Source: Scytonema sp. UIC 10036 (GTDB lineage: Bacteria > Cyanobacteriota > Cyanobacteriia > Cyanobacteriales > Nostocaceae). From it: 64,000 bases of DNA. Position 1 is the stretch's first letter, and the number at the start of each line of letters is the position of its first letter. Below the pieces are notes generated by a model. It saw only the letters and a list, made by a program, of their open reading frames with translations. It had not been told where the DNA came from and searched no databases. The DNA lies in contig NZ_WJFC01000056.1 of assembly GCF_009725235.1 (NCBI RefSeq), positions 1 to 64,000 of the forward strand, in the 5' to 3' direction. Shown here one piece after another: positions 20,058-30,126 of this stretch. The position numbers and the translations under genes are program-made.

Positions 20058-20741
20058 CTAATCCCCTTTATTATCCTCAGGATTTAACCCCGGACAAGTT
20101 ATCACAAACACATCCCTCACCCCAATTTCTGCAGAGAGTGCTTTGATAGCCGTCGTAAAGTGGAATAAGTTGCGATCGCTAAACACTACCAATTCTCCAG
20201 GATTGAGAATTTTGGTAAAAATTGGATTATCGCTCTTAGATTTATAGAGATGAGTTTCGCCTCCTTCAATTCCCTCTCTATTCACCGCAAAAATCCCAAT
20301 CATATCAACTCCGTCTTTGTGAATTCCCTCAGGTGCTGGATTTCCGATTTTTCCTGGGTAAGCAACGATTCTAATTTGATGAACTGCCACTTCTGTATGA
20401 GTTGAGCAAATTTTACAGAACTCAAAAAATTCCAACACAATTCTTTGGAAGTCTTTAACCTTGATAAGTTCATCTTCAAGTTCTGCAAACTCTCTGACTA
20501 CATTACCCAACAAAGGATTGTATGTTTTTGCCTGATAAAAAGCTCTATGAGGTAATTTGACCAACCCCTCTTCTACAACCTTGAAATGAGATAAGCGCCT
20601 AAAGCGGTAATTATCTTTTATATATGGATCTACAGGCAGATTGTTATAAAACGGCTTTATGTTATGCACATTGACAGCTGCAACACTGTCCAAAGCATAG
20701 CTAGTGATGCAATCAAAAACTTCTTTTCTTAATTCCAACAT
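20058..20741 (-). CDS. 2-oxoglutarate/Fe(II) dioxygenase family protein (PF10014-like)
   Basis: The 227-residue protein has the facial-triad pattern of the 2OG-Fe dioxygenase family that includes bacterial free-amino-acid hydroxylases such as isoleucine dioxygenase. HKD lies at 141-143 in APEGIHKDGVDM, the block EGGETHLYKS at 159-168, and the distal His at 194 in NLFHFTTAI. The family hydroxylates free L-amino acids or related small molecules. Here the substrate is unknown. The PLP enzyme gene follows about 300 bp downstream across repeats, so a shared pathway is possible but not shown. Confidence 0.78.
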   Translation of the reverse strand: MLELRKEVFDCITSYALDSVAAVNVHNIKPFYNNLPVDPYIKDNYRFRRLSHFKVVEEGLVKLPHRAFYQAKTYNPLLGNVVREFAELEDELIKVKDFQRIVLEFFEFCKICSTHTEVAVHQIRIVAYPGKIGNPAPEGIHKDGVDMIGIFAVNREGIEGGETHLYKSKSDNPIFTKILNPGELVVFSDRNLFHFTTAIKALSAEIGVRDVFVITCPGLNPEDNKGD

Positions 20742-21459
20742 ATGATTATCCTCCTTGGCTGAATATTAAGTAGCCAAGTTAACAATTAAAAGATTGGGGT
20801 TGGCTCTATAGTCAGACCCAAAGCCAAAAAATTCAGTTAAAATTCATACGCTTTCGCTACCAATAAAAAATTTCTGCAGAGCAAATGGTTATGAGTGATG
20901 CTCGACTTTTATTGGTGGCTAGACGACTCAAAGTGTCGGTTTGACTTGGAAAAAGTTAAAGTTTCTTAACTTTTAAATCCAAATACTGTTTAAGTTTATT
21001 TAACCTTGTTCTTTGCCCTCTTTTCTTGCGGTGCTCTTTTCATACACCTTTACCCTTAATTATATGCAAGGAAAAATTGAGTTGCAACAGAGGTCTAAAT
21101 ATTGTTCATAAATTCTTTATCTTGAAATTCCTCAGTGAAATCTCTGATCCCCAGTAATTTTAGTAAAATTATCTATCTGTTACTTTAGTGAAGGTCTTCT
21201 CAAACAAACCTTTCTCTACAAGATTAAGGCAATCAAATGCTATTAAGAACGAGCTACCCATGCCTGACAGTAAATTCACTCTTAGCAAAGTTATATAGTA
21301 ATCTTAAATGATTCATAAAAAATTTTAAGTACCCTAGGGTAGGGATATGACATAAAAATCATGCTTTTGGTGGGCATTGCCCAACGCCGAGCCTTAAAGA
21401 AACTATTCCCTGAGCTAGTTATAGGGGAGTAAAATAATATAACTTACCACGATGTCACC
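20742..21459. other. Divergent intergenic region, 718 bp
   Basis: It lies between the minus-strand dioxygenase gene and the plus-strand Uma2 gene. It is AT-rich, with a short complementary pair of words (CCAATAAAAA near 20860 and TTTTTATTGG near 20908). No gene, RNA or recognised riboswitch was found. Confidence 0.45.
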
Positions 21460-22212
21460 ATGTCTCAGCAATTGTTTCACATAGAAGAAATCGCCATCCC
21501 TGACATTAACGACCTAGTCATTGAGGATGATACCCCAGTGGACAACTTTCAGTCAGAAAAGCAGCAACGACTGCTTGTGGAACCGCTTTATAGCTCGCGT
21601 GTGCTGCCAGCTCCTTTTATTGTCGCTGCCAATGTGGGAATATTCTATGCCGTTAAGCAAGATCCTGTGGTTCCAGATGCTTTTTTAAGCTTGGGCGTGC
21701 AAATGCCAGCTGACTGGTCGCAAAAGAAAAACCGCAGTTACTTTGTGTGGGAATTTGGCAAAGCCCCAGAAGTGGTTATAGAAATTGTTTCTAACAGGGT
21801 TGGAAAGGAACTGGATAGCAAAAAGAACACCTACGCAAAAATAGGAGTAGCCTACTACGCAGTATTTGACCCCTTACGGCAGATTCAAGAGCCAGAACAA
21901 ATGAATGGGGAACTGTTACGTGTCTTTTCGTTAAATGCAGGTAAGTATGTGGAACTGACACAACCTTGGCTAGAAACCGCCGGGCTGGGATTAACGCTTT
22001 GGGAGGGTGAGTTTGAAGAACACCCAGGAACATGGCTGCGCTGGTGCGATCGTAATGGTCAGGTGATTCCCACTGGAGCTGAACGGGCTGACCATGAGCA
22101 ACAACGGGCTGACCGCGAACGACAAAGAGCCAATGAAGCTGAATTGAGAGCGCAACGGTTAGCTGAACAGCTACGAGCGATGGGTGTTGAGATTGACCCT
22201 AGCCAACTTTAA
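21460..22212 (+). CDS. Uma2 family (DUF820) restriction-endonuclease-like protein
   Basis: Uma2 proteins have a PD-(D/E)XK fold and are hugely expanded in cyanobacteria; their targets are mostly unknown. Here VVPDAFLSLGV gives the first acidic residue and PEVVIEIVSNRVGKELDSKK the second acidic residue with a following Lys. The C-terminus is a charged helical tail (HEQQRADRERQRANEAELRA). The 250-residue length is usual. Confidence 0.88.
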   Translation: MSQQLFHIEEIAIPDINDLVIEDDTPVDNFQSEKQQRLLVEPLYSSRVLPAPFIVAANVGIFYAVKQDPVVPDAFLSLGVQMPADWSQKKNRSYFVWEFGKAPEVVIEIVSNRVGKELDSKKNTYAKIGVAYYAVFDPLRQIQEPEQMNGELLRVFSLNAGKYVELTQPWLETAGLGLTLWEGEFEEHPGTWLRWCDRNGQVIPTGAERADHEQQRADRERQRANEAELRAQRLAEQLRAMGVEIDPSQL

Positions 22213-22217
22213 ATATC

Positions 22218-25058
22218 TTACTCCCCTACCAACTCTTGAAAACGCTTATCAGCCGCAATGTCATCAAAATCTATGTCACTGGCTGCTTGTTCCTTAAAGT
22301 TAGGATTGAGGTTGATTGCTTTTTGCAAATTTTCCACAGATGATTTAACCTGCCTCTGCATGGCAAAACAGATCGCTTTGTTATAGTAGGCATTGGCATA
22401 ATCCGGTTTAATTCCCAATGCCTTATCAAAGCTTTCAATTGCTTCATCATCTCGCCCAAGCATAACTAGAGAGTAACCTCGGTTATTCCAAGCTTTATGA
22501 GAGTTAGGCTTAAATTTGATAGCTTTATCAAAACAAACAACAGCGTCCTCATCCTGTTCTAACTCTTGCAACGCCAAACCCCGATTTAACCACGCCACTC
22601 CATCATCTGGTTTAACTTTCGTAGCTTTTTTAAAAGCAATCAAAGCTTCTTTATGTCTTCCCAAGTATCCCAGTGCTACACCGACATCAACCCAAGCTTG
22701 GTGGTAATCGGGCTTAAGTTTCAAAGCTTGCTCGTAGGAATCTATTGCTTCTCTATATTGTTTTAATCTTCCTAAAGTCATGCCTCGGTTTAACCAAGCT
22801 GCAGGGTTGTTTGATTGAATCTCAATTGCTTTGTTGTAAGCAGCAAGTGCATCTTCATAGTTCTTTTGGGCAAAAAGAACTTCTCCCTGTTTGATATAAT
22901 CATCTGCTTGAGAATCCGTTTGAGTGTCAGGAGATGCTGGAACTATTTCAATTAAGCGATCGCTAATCGGTTCTGTACTCACAGTAGCAATAACTTCGCT
23001 GCTCACCTCTTGCGGTTGTTGCAATATCTCTTGTACTTCTTCCTGTACTTTGTTCTCCACCACAGAGGTTACAGGTTCCACAGTCACTTGAGAAGCAATA
23101 TCAGATATCTGTTCGAGAATTGCGTCTTTTCGCTGTAGCGCATCTTGTTGCAATTCAGAGAGTTGAGAAACAAATTCCGATTCCAATTTTTCTAGTTTTT
23201 CCAGAGCGATCGCTTTTTCTTGTTGAGCATCTTTCTGTAACTCAGAGAATTGATAAGTCAATTCATTTCCCGATTTTTCTAAATCTTCAAGGATAATTTG
23301 TTGTTTCCGTTGAGCATCTACCCGTAACTTAGACAGTTGTGAGGCAAATTCCGTTCTCAGCTGCTTTAAAGTTTCAATAACTTTATTTTTTTGTTGCTCT
23401 ATATCAGACTCAAATCCAGATGCATAGGATTTCAGTTGATTTTCCAACTCTTTTAAACTGTCATGAGTTGCATTCTTTTGGTTTTGAGCACCAACTTTTA
23501 ATTCAGCAAGTTGAGAAGCAAATTCTGTCTGCAATTGTTCCAAATTCGTCAGAACTTGATTCCGGTGTTGTTCTGCATCTGAATGCAATCCTGAAACTTG
23601 TGATGTAAACTCTAACTGAGATTTTGCCAAATCTTCCAGAGCCATATCTTTTTGCCGTTGTATTCCTGACTTCAACTCTGTCAATTGAGAAGCAAATTCT
23701 GCCTGTAATTGCTCCAAGTTTGCCAGAACTTGATTCCGGCGTTGTTCCGCATCTGAATGCAATCCTGAAACTTGTGACGTAAACTCTGACTGAGATTTTG
23801 CCAAATCTTCCACAGCAATATCTTTTTGCCGTTTTATTCCTGACTTCAACTCTGTCAATTGAGAAGCAAATTCTGTCTGCAATTGCTCCAAATTTGCCAA
23901 AACTTGATTCCGGTGTTGTTCTGCATCTGAATGCAACCCGGAAACTTGTAATGTAAACTCTGACTGAGATTTTGCCAAATCTTCCAGAGCAATATCTTTT
24001 TGCCGTTGTATTCCTGACTTCAACTCTGTCAACTGAGAAGCAAAGTCTGTCTGTAATTGCTCCAAATTTGCTACAACTTGATTTCGGCGTTTTTCTGCAT
24101 CTAAATGCAACCCGGAAATTTGGGATGTCAACTCTGACTGAGATTTTGCCAAATCCTCAAGTGCGATATCTTTCTGCTGTTGTATTCCTAATTTTAACTC
24201 TGCCAATTGAGAAGCAAATTCTATTTGTAACTGCTCCAAATTTCCTATAATATTATTCTTTCTTTGTTCTGCCTCTAAATGCAATGTCGAAATTTGTGAG
24301 GAAAACTCTGACCGAGTTTTTGCCAAATCTTCAAGGGCGATATCTCTTTCCTGTTGTACTCCCGATTTCATCTCTACAAGTTGAGAAGTAAATTCATATT
24401 CCAACTCACCTAAATTATTCAGAGTCAGGTTTCTTTTCTGTTGAGCTTGAGATTCAAACTGAGATAAGTAAGAAGCAAACTCGGATTCTAAAGTTTGTAC
24501 CTCTTGTTGGGATTTTTGTATTAAACCTGTGATTTCCGCTAATATCCGATCTTTAGATTGAGAGATTTCAAATGGAACTTTGGATAAACTTTCTTGTTCT
24601 ATTTTGATTTTTTGTTGTAGAGTTTCCGCTTCTTTTTCCAGTTCAGAGGAAACGTTTTTAATTTCGTATATAAGTTTTTGTGATTCTTGCTTGACAGTAA
24701 CTAGTTGTTTTTCTAATTCTTCGAGTCCTTCTAGCCGTTCCATGGCTTTGTCCACAATTGCACGGATTGCCGCCCGTCGCAACAGCAGGAGTGAAGCAAT
24801 GACTGTGACTGGAACAAGAGTAATTATACCCAGCCAAACATTGAGTAGTATAGTTGTACGTACAAAGGAACGTTGTTCCTCTGACCATTGTCCACCTTGT
24901 CCGCGATTTTGGCTTAACACTGAGGAGGTGGGCGCTACTTCTGAGGAGGAAGATGGTGGTTTTTGAGCAGTAGCAACACCAACGGACAATAAAAAAGGTG
25001 AAAAGACAATAGCGCTTCTCAACAGTAAGCTGAAGATAATTGGATTTTTGCTCTTCAT
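22218..25058 (-). CDS. Membrane-anchored coiled-coil protein with 58-residue repeats and TPR domain
   Basis: ATG 25058 (MKSKNPIIFSLLLRSAIVF) begins a signal peptide or first membrane segment; a second membrane segment is VWLGIITLVPVTVIASLLLL. About six repeats of 58 residues follow, built on LKSGIQRQKDIALEDLAKSQ and NLEQLQTEFASQL, and predict a long coiled coil. The end has about six TPR units, for example AWLNRGMTLGRLKQYREAI. The product may be a rod carrying a protein-binding TPR cap. Function is unknown. Near-identical DNA in the repeats suggests recent expansion and unstable copy number. The stop lies 6 bp from the convergent Uma2 gene. Confidence 0.85.
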   Translation of the reverse strand: MKSKNPIIFSLLLRSAIVFSPFLLSVGVATAQKPPSSSSEVAPTSSVLSQNRGQGGQWSEEQRSFVRTTILLNVWLGIITLVPVTVIASLLLLRRAAIRAIVDKAMERLEGLEELEKQLVTVKQESQKLIYEIKNVSSELEKEAETLQQKIKIEQESLSKVPFEISQSKDRILAEITGLIQKSQQEVQTLESEFASYLSQFESQAQQKRNLTLNNLGELEYEFTSQLVEMKSGVQQERDIALEDLAKTRSEFSSQISTLHLEAEQRKNNIIGNLEQLQIEFASQLAELKLGIQQQKDIALEDLAKSQSELTSQISGLHLDAEKRRNQVVANLEQLQTDFASQLTELKSGIQRQKDIALEDLAKSQSEFTLQVSGLHSDAEQHRNQVLANLEQLQTEFASQLTELKSGIKRQKDIAVEDLAKSQSEFTSQVSGLHSDAEQRRNQVLANLEQLQAEFASQLTELKSGIQRQKDMALEDLAKSQLEFTSQVSGLHSDAEQHRNQVLTNLEQLQTEFASQLAELKVGAQNQKNATHDSLKELENQLKSYASGFESDIEQQKNKVIETLKQLRTEFASQLSKLRVDAQRKQQIILEDLEKSGNELTYQFSELQKDAQQEKAIALEKLEKLESEFVSQLSELQQDALQRKDAILEQISDIASQVTVEPVTSVVENKVQEEVQEILQQPQEVSSEVIATVSTEPISDRLIEIVPASPDTQTDSQADDYIKQGEVLFAQKNYEDALAAYNKAIEIQSNNPAAWLNRGMTLGRLKQYREAIDSYEQALKLKPDYHQAWVDVGVALGYLGRHKEALIAFKKATKVKPDDGVAWLNRGLALQELEQDEDAVVCFDKAIKFKPNSHKAWNNRGYSLVMLGRDDEAIESFDKALGIKPDYANAYYNKAICFAMQRQVKSSVENLQKAINLNPNFKEQAASDIDFDDIAADKRFQELVGE

Positions 25059-25209
25059 AAAAACATTCTCTTTCCGTTGGTAAGTTCTCAAGCAGCACAC
25101 TTATCCAATTTAGCAGTCTTCACCCTATCCTTGGGAGACGCTTTAAATTAAAAGGTGAGAATGTTAAAGCTTTTGGCGCTTGTAGTAGTACTACTGTTGT
25201 AGTACTTAA

Positions 25210-25458
25210 ACGATAGATGTACTGACTCGTAGAGTCGATCGCGTTGAGGAACAACTTCAAAGAACTGACCAACAAATATCAAACCTGGTGGCATCGCAAC
25301 AATCACTGGTGGAGTCTCAACGTTCTTTGCTTCAAAGCATGGAACGGTTGACTGTCGTGGAACAACAACTCCCCGAACAACAAGTCTCCACTAATGCCTC
25401 TGTAGAACGTTTAGACCGAATTTTGGATTATTTAATTAGACGTGATGGCGAGAGATAG
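25210..25458 (+). CDS. Short coiled-coil protein lacking a normal start, possibly decayed
   Basis: A frame of about 80 codons reads LTRRVDRVEEQLQRTDQQIS and later ERLDRILDYLIRRDGER before TAG at 25456. This fits small heptad-rich proteins of cyanobacteria. No ATG, GTG or TTG sits at the expected start; the earliest codons after the upstream stop are ACG ATA GAT GTA CTG. It may start at an unusual codon or be a pseudogene. The stop overlaps a 12-bp inverted repeat. Confidence 0.4.
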   Translation, partial: TIDVLTRRVDRVEEQLQRTDQQISNLVASQQSLVESQRSLLQSMERLTVVEQQLPEQQVSTNASVERLDRILDYLIRRDGER

Positions 25459-25490
25459 TAGGTTGGGTTTCGTTCCTCAACCCAACCTAC
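25458..25490. terminator. Perfect 12-bp inverted repeat between convergent genes
   Basis: GTAGGTTGGGTT is followed by a 9-nt loop and its exact complement. It lies between the coiled-coil frame and the pflA 3' end. The same sequence occurs near 58232 and, partly, near 40634, so it is also a dispersed repeat. A U-tract is lacking, so terminator function is uncertain. Confidence 0.45.
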
Positions 25491-25542
25491 ACAATATATT
25501 TGGCGATTTAAGATTTATTTTATAAATGACCTCTTAAAGCAA

Positions 25543-26310
25543 TCACACAACTGCAATCCCACGGCTTTTGAAAATATCTACAGCTTTCTTTAGCTGTTCG
25601 GGTGTGGGCGGTAGTTTATCTTTAAGCTTGTATTCATAACCGAGTTGCTCCCATTTATATTCGCCCATTTTGTGAAAAGGTAAAACTTCCAGTTTTTCAA
25701 CATTTTTGAGTGTCGCAACAAAATCAGCTACGCCCTCTACATTTTGTGTTTCATCTGTTAGCCCCGGCACTAAAACATACCGAATCCAGGCTGGTTTGTT
25801 AATATCACTTAAGTATTTTGCCAGAGCGAGTGTTGGTTCAATAGGAACGCTCGTGACTTTTCTATAGGTTGCTTTGTCAAAAGATTTGATATCTAACAGC
25901 ACCAAATCAACAAATTCTAAGACAGGTTTTGCTATCTCTAGTTCACAAAACCCAGATGTATCTAAAGCAGTATGAATTCCTAACTCTTTACAGCGTTTCA
26001 AAAGTTCTTGAACAAAATCTGGTTGAAAAAGCGGTTCTCCTCCACAAATAGTGACCCCTCCTCCAGAAGCTTTCATGTATGAAGTGTACTTTTGAATTTC
26101 TGCAATCAATTCATCAACACTTGTTTGTTTCCCATTTTCTATGTGGCGACAATCGGGATTTGCACAATAAAGGCAACGAAGGGGACATCCTGTAGTAAAT
26201 ACCACAAAACGTATACCCGGACCATCTACGGTTCCACAAGTTTCTACGGAATGGATGTAACCCAAGGTACTATTGGAGTTGGTTGTTGTTTGGGGAGACT
26301 GGCTCAGCAT
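25543..26310 (-). CDS. Pyruvate formate-lyase activating enzyme
   Basis: PflA is a radical SAM enzyme that creates the glycyl radical on pyruvate formate-lyase under anoxia. The cluster motif is CPLRCLYCANPDC (Cx3Cx2C), and a GGGVTICGGEPLFQP block follows. The 255-residue length is normal. It lies downstream of pflB on the same strand with a nitroreductase-like gene between. Together they allow mixed-acid fermentation of pyruvate to formate and acetyl-CoA, which is patchily distributed in cyanobacteria. Confidence 0.95.
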   Translation of the reverse strand: MLSQSPQTTTNSNSTLGYIHSVETCGTVDGPGIRFVVFTTGCPLRCLYCANPDCRHIENGKQTSVDELIAEIQKYTSYMKASGGGVTICGGEPLFQPDFVQELLKRCKELGIHTALDTSGFCELEIAKPVLEFVDLVLLDIKSFDKATYRKVTSVPIEPTLALAKYLSDINKPAWIRYVLVPGLTDETQNVEGVADFVATLKNVEKLEVLPFHKMGEYKWEQLGYEYKLKDKLPPTPEQLKKAVDIFKSRGIAVV

Positions 26311-26422
26311 ACCTCTGCCTATAAATGTGCTTATTTTGACGAGATCTTGCTTTGACCTCTCATTTCAATTTATAGGTTAGAAGTTTGAAGAACTTGTGAG
26401 GGGTTAATTTGAGTGGTTTACA

Positions 26423-27475
26423 CTACTCATGGCGAAGCACTTCACTGACTATCCTTCGGGGTGTTGGTTTGACTTCAGTACCATAACCAAAACGCAGCAA
26501 TATTTGGGGATAACCCGATGTGTTGAGAAGATTTTTGAGTTGTGGACGCAGTTCGGGAACTTGTATGGGTTGGTTTAAGAAGGATGCAGAAACACCAACT
26601 ACTTGTCCGAGCAGTAAAAGTCTTTGTAACGCCTGTCCCGCATCAAGCCAGCTTGCTGTGGTTTCTTCTTCTGTACCCAACACCGCAAATACTGGCGAAC
26701 CATCAGCTAATTCATGCTCTTTTGCTGCTTGTCCCCTGCCAGTATCAAAGGTACGGTTACTGTGGGCTACTATAGGGGTAGTAAAATCTAGCAGTTCTCC
26801 AATGCTTTGAGCATAGGCAGGCATACCATCATGAGTGGCATAACGGCTTGAATGTAACCATGCTGCTAACTCACGACGAAAATGTGGATTTGCTAGTTGA
26901 ATGCGATCGCCTTCTGTAATGAGATCGGCTACCGCATTACGAAGCTCTTGCTCTTGAATCAGATGAAGCCATGCACCTTCTTCAAGTGTTGACTTCTGCA
27001 TAATAGAGAGCAGGGTTTCCGGGATTGGTTTATTTTGAAAAGCCAATCGGTTTGTGTGCCGTTGCTTAATGGTGGCAAACAACAAAAACTCTTCTTCTGT
27101 TTGCTCTCTACGACTTCCCAACCAGATATGAGCTAATAAATCTGGATCTTCTGGATTGGGAAAAGTTTTGACGACATCAACATAACCAAAGTGTCTGATA
27201 GCTAACCTTAAATTATACAGTGCTGCACCGCAACTCATAATCAATTCCCGATCTTGGGGGTCAATCACGGGCAAAGCACGAGTCCTGTCAGCATATAGCT
27301 CAATGGTTTCGTGGGCAATCTTAAACAACCAAGGTTGAGCGTTGTATTGTGATGGAGCCAGAACGGCGTAGTTCAGTAGAAAATCCAGCTGTTCGGAAGG
27401 ACTACCGCGTTTGGGAAAGTCAATTTCTGAAACGTTCCAAGGACTTAAAGGTTCAGACGATATTATCTCTGACAT
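26423..27475 (-). CDS. Nitroreductase-like (Acg-type) protein
   Basis: This protein resembles the flavin-dependent nitroreductase fold, in the longer Acg-like branch. LDFLLNYAVLAPSQYNAQPW near the N-terminus is the usual first block, and the C-terminal block is LRFGYGTEVKPTPRR. ATG 27475 is chosen because it gives a compact N-terminus; the frame to 27523 adds basic residues from AT-rich sequence. It sits between pflB and pflA, suggesting a role under low oxygen. The substrate is unknown. Confidence 0.75.
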   Translation of the reverse strand: MSEIISSEPLSPWNVSEIDFPKRGSPSEQLDFLLNYAVLAPSQYNAQPWLFKIAHETIELYADRTRALPVIDPQDRELIMSCGAALYNLRLAIRHFGYVDVVKTFPNPEDPDLLAHIWLGSRREQTEEEFLLFATIKQRHTNRLAFQNKPIPETLLSIMQKSTLEEGAWLHLIQEQELRNAVADLITEGDRIQLANPHFRRELAAWLHSSRYATHDGMPAYAQSIGELLDFTTPIVAHSNRTFDTGRGQAAKEHELADGSPVFAVLGTEEETTASWLDAGQALQRLLLLGQVVGVSASFLNQPIQVPELRPQLKNLLNTSGYPQILLRFGYGTEVKPTPRRIVSEVLRHE

Positions 27476-27610
27476 GATTTTTTGTTTAATAATTTCTTTA
27501 TAAATTTTAAATCTGTTTAACAAAATAATAAATATTGTTAGTCATATAATACACAATCTAAAAACTACGTATAGTTAAGATTTACTATTTGTATCATAAA
27601 GAGTCTAAAA

Positions 27611-27630
27611 CCCACGGAAAAATCCGTGGG
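27611..27630 (-). terminator. Rho-independent terminator downstream of pflB
   Basis: CCCACGGA, a 4-nt loop and TCCGTGGG form an 8-bp GC-rich stem. On the minus strand it is followed by TTTTAGA. It lies about 90 bp after the pflB stop, so it probably ends pflB transcripts or limits read-through to the nitroreductase gene. Confidence 0.6.
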
Positions 27631-27721
27631 GCATAAGTAATAAGTTTGTTCGTAGTTGCGCTATGGCTGACGCCAAGCTACGCGAACAGCGCCCTAAAGC
27701 GCAACTACGAACCTATCAAGA

Positions 27722-29950
27722 TTACATCCGTTCGTGGAATGTACGTTTAATTACATCAAGCTGCTGTTCTCGCGTTAGCTTGATAAAATTGACAGCATAC
27801 CCGGACACGCGAATTGTTAATTGTGGATAAAGTTCGGGGTGCTCTATGGCATCTAACAGCATATCCCGATTCAGAACGTTAACATTGATGTGGTGACCGC
27901 CATCATGGAAGTAACCATCTAGCATCCCCACTAGGTTATGGATCTGGATATCTTCTGTTTTGCCCAATGCAGACGGCACAATCGAGAAGGTGTTAGAAAT
28001 TCCATCTTGACTGTGTTGGTAAGGTAATTTGGCAACGGATGCCAGAGATGCGATCGCACCCTTGGTATCGCGTCCGTGCATGGGGTTGGCTCCAGGAGCA
28101 AAAGGTTCTCCGGCTTTTCTTCCGTCTGGGGTATTGCCTGTTTTCTTGCCATAAACCACGTTAGAGGTAATAGTCAGCACAGACTGGGTGGGAACAGCAT
28201 TCCGGTAGGTCTTGTTCTTGCGGACTTCATTCATGAACTTGGTAACCAAGTGAGCCGCAATAGTATCTACACGGTCATCATTATTCCCATATTTGGGGAA
28301 ATCTCCCTCTATCTGATAATCTACTGCCAAACCGGCTTCATTTCTTAATATTTTTACTTTAGCGTATTTTATAGCAGAAAGTGAATCAGCTGCCACAGAT
28401 AATCCTGCAATGCCACACGCCATGGTACGAAGGACATCCCGGTCATGGAGTGCCATTTCCAAGCGCTCGTAAGAATATTTATCGTGCATATAATGGATGA
28501 CATTCAACGTGTTGACATAAGCCTTAGCTAACCAACTCATCATCCGTTCAAACTTGCTGAGAGTTTCTTCGTAATCTAAATACTCAGAGGTAACAGGCGC
28601 ATAAGCAGGACCAATTTGTTCACCTGATTTTTCATCCTTACCACCGTTAATTGCATACAGCAAACACTTGGCGAGATTCACCCGTGCGCCAAAGAACTGC
28701 ATTTGCTTGCCAATTCGCATTGCCGAAACACAGCAGGCGATCGCATAATCATCGCCCCAGTAAGGACGCATCAGATCGTCATTTTCATACTGAATGGAAC
28801 TGGTATCTTTAGAAACTTTAGTACAGAAGGATTTAAACTCAAGAGGCAAACTTTCCGACCAAAGAACAGTTAAATTAGGTTCAGGTGCAGGTCCCAAATT
28901 ATAGAGAGTATTCAGGATGCGGAAACTATTTTTGGTAACCAAAGATCTGCCATCTTCACCCACACCACCAACGCATTCTGTTACCCAAGTGGGATCTCCA
29001 GAAAAAAGTTCGTTATATTCTGGTGTCCGTAAAAAACGAACCATCCGTAACTTCATGACAAAATGGTCAATGAATTCTTGCAATTGGGCTTCTGTGAAAA
29101 CGCCCTTCTTCAGATCGCGCTCAAAGTAAATATCCAAGAAGGTAGACACCCGTCCCAAGGACATAGCAGCACCATTCTGTTCTTTGACTGCACCCAAGTA
29201 AGCCAGGTAAAGCCACTGCACGGCTTCCTTAGCATTACTAGCAGGACGGCTAATATCAAAGCCGTAATTCACAGCCATTTCTTTCAGTTCAAATAAAGCA
29301 CGAATTTGTTCGGAAATCTCTTCCCGCAGTTGGATAACAGGCTCATCAATCGCGTCAACTTCTAGAGATTCGAGTTGTTGCTTCTTATCCTCAATCAAGC
29401 AATCAACCCCGTAGAGAGCGACACGACGATAATCACCGATAATTCTGCCACGACCATAAGCATCGGGTAAACCAGTAATAATTCCAGAGTGCCGCGCCAA
29501 TCTCATTTCGCGAGTATAGGCACTAAAAACTCCATCATTATGAGTTTTGCGATACTTAGTAAAAATTTCCTCAGTTTTTGGATCGAGTTTGTAACCGTAA
29601 GCTTCCAGAGAAGTTTTCACCAATCGAATCCCACCATAGGGCATGATAGCTCTCTTGAGAGGTTTCTCGGTTTGCAAACCAACAATTTGTTCTAAATTTC
29701 GGTCAATATAGCCCGGACTGTGGGAAGTTATGGTAGAAACCACTTCAGTATCTGCATCCAGAATTCCTTTATCACGTTCTTCCTTCATTAACTGTGCGAC
29801 TTGGTTCCAAAGCTTCTGAGTTTGTTCGGTTGCCTGCGTCAGAAAGGAACCATTACCATCATAAGGAGTGTAGTTTTTTTGGATGAAGTCACGTACATTA
29901 ATTTCCTTCATCCACGTGCCTGCTGCAAAACCTTGCCACTGCTCAAACAT
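27722..29950 (-). CDS. Pyruvate formate-lyase (formate C-acetyltransferase)
   Basis: PFL cleaves pyruvate with CoA to acetyl-CoA and formate using a glycyl radical. The 742-residue protein has the adjacent catalytic cysteines in [19 protein letters not shown] and the glycyl-radical loop RVSGYAVNF close to the C-terminus. The N-terminus [20 protein letters not shown] is typical. An oxygen-sensitive enzyme in an oxygenic phototroph implies use in dark anoxia, as in mats or soil. Confidence 0.97.
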   Translation of the reverse strand: MFEQWQGFAAGTWMKEINVRDFIQKNYTPYDGNGSFLTQATEQTQKLWNQVAQLMKEERDKGILDADTEVVSTITSHSPGYIDRNLEQIVGLQTEKPLKRAIMPYGGIRLVKTSLEAYGYKLDPKTEEIFTKYRKTHNDGVFSAYTREMRLARHSGIITGLPDAYGRGRIIGDYRRVALYGVDCLIEDKKQQLESLEVDAIDEPVIQLREEISEQIRALFELKEMAVNYGFDISRPASNAKEAVQWLYLAYLGAVKEQNGAAMSLGRVSTFLDIYFERDLKKGVFTEAQLQEFIDHFVMKLRMVRFLRTPEYNELFSGDPTWVTECVGGVGEDGRSLVTKNSFRILNTLYNLGPAPEPNLTVLWSESLPLEFKSFCTKVSKDTSSIQYENDDLMRPYWGDDYAIACCVSAMRIGKQMQFFGARVNLAKCLLYAINGGKDEKSGEQIGPAYAPVTSEYLDYEETLSKFERMMSWLAKAYVNTLNVIHYMHDKYSYERLEMALHDRDVLRTMACGIAGLSVAADSLSAIKYAKVKILRNEAGLAVDYQIEGDFPKYGNNDDRVDTIAAHLVTKFMNEVRKNKTYRNAVPTQSVLTITSNVVYGKKTGNTPDGRKAGEPFAPGANPMHGRDTKGAIASLASVAKLPYQHSQDGISNTFSIVPSALGKTEDIQIHNLVGMLDGYFHDGGHHINVNVLNRDMLLDAIEHPELYPQLTIRVSGYAVNFIKLTREQQLDVIKRTFHERM

Positions 29951-30126
29951 ATCTTATTCATCGCCTCCCGACGGATAGGGGAGATAGGAAAGATGAAGGA
30001 ATGGAGGGAGAAAACATCATAATTCCTCATTCCTCACCCCTCACTCCTCACTCCACTCTCCTTTTCAAGTTCAGTTATAAAGAGATATTTTGAGGAAGTT
30101 GTGAAGACCACTAATATCAGGTTCGG

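Noticed and set aside
19829..20146. Frames in the palindromic repeats beside the aminotransferase gene
   Set aside because: The sequences are translations of the GC-rich repeat family.
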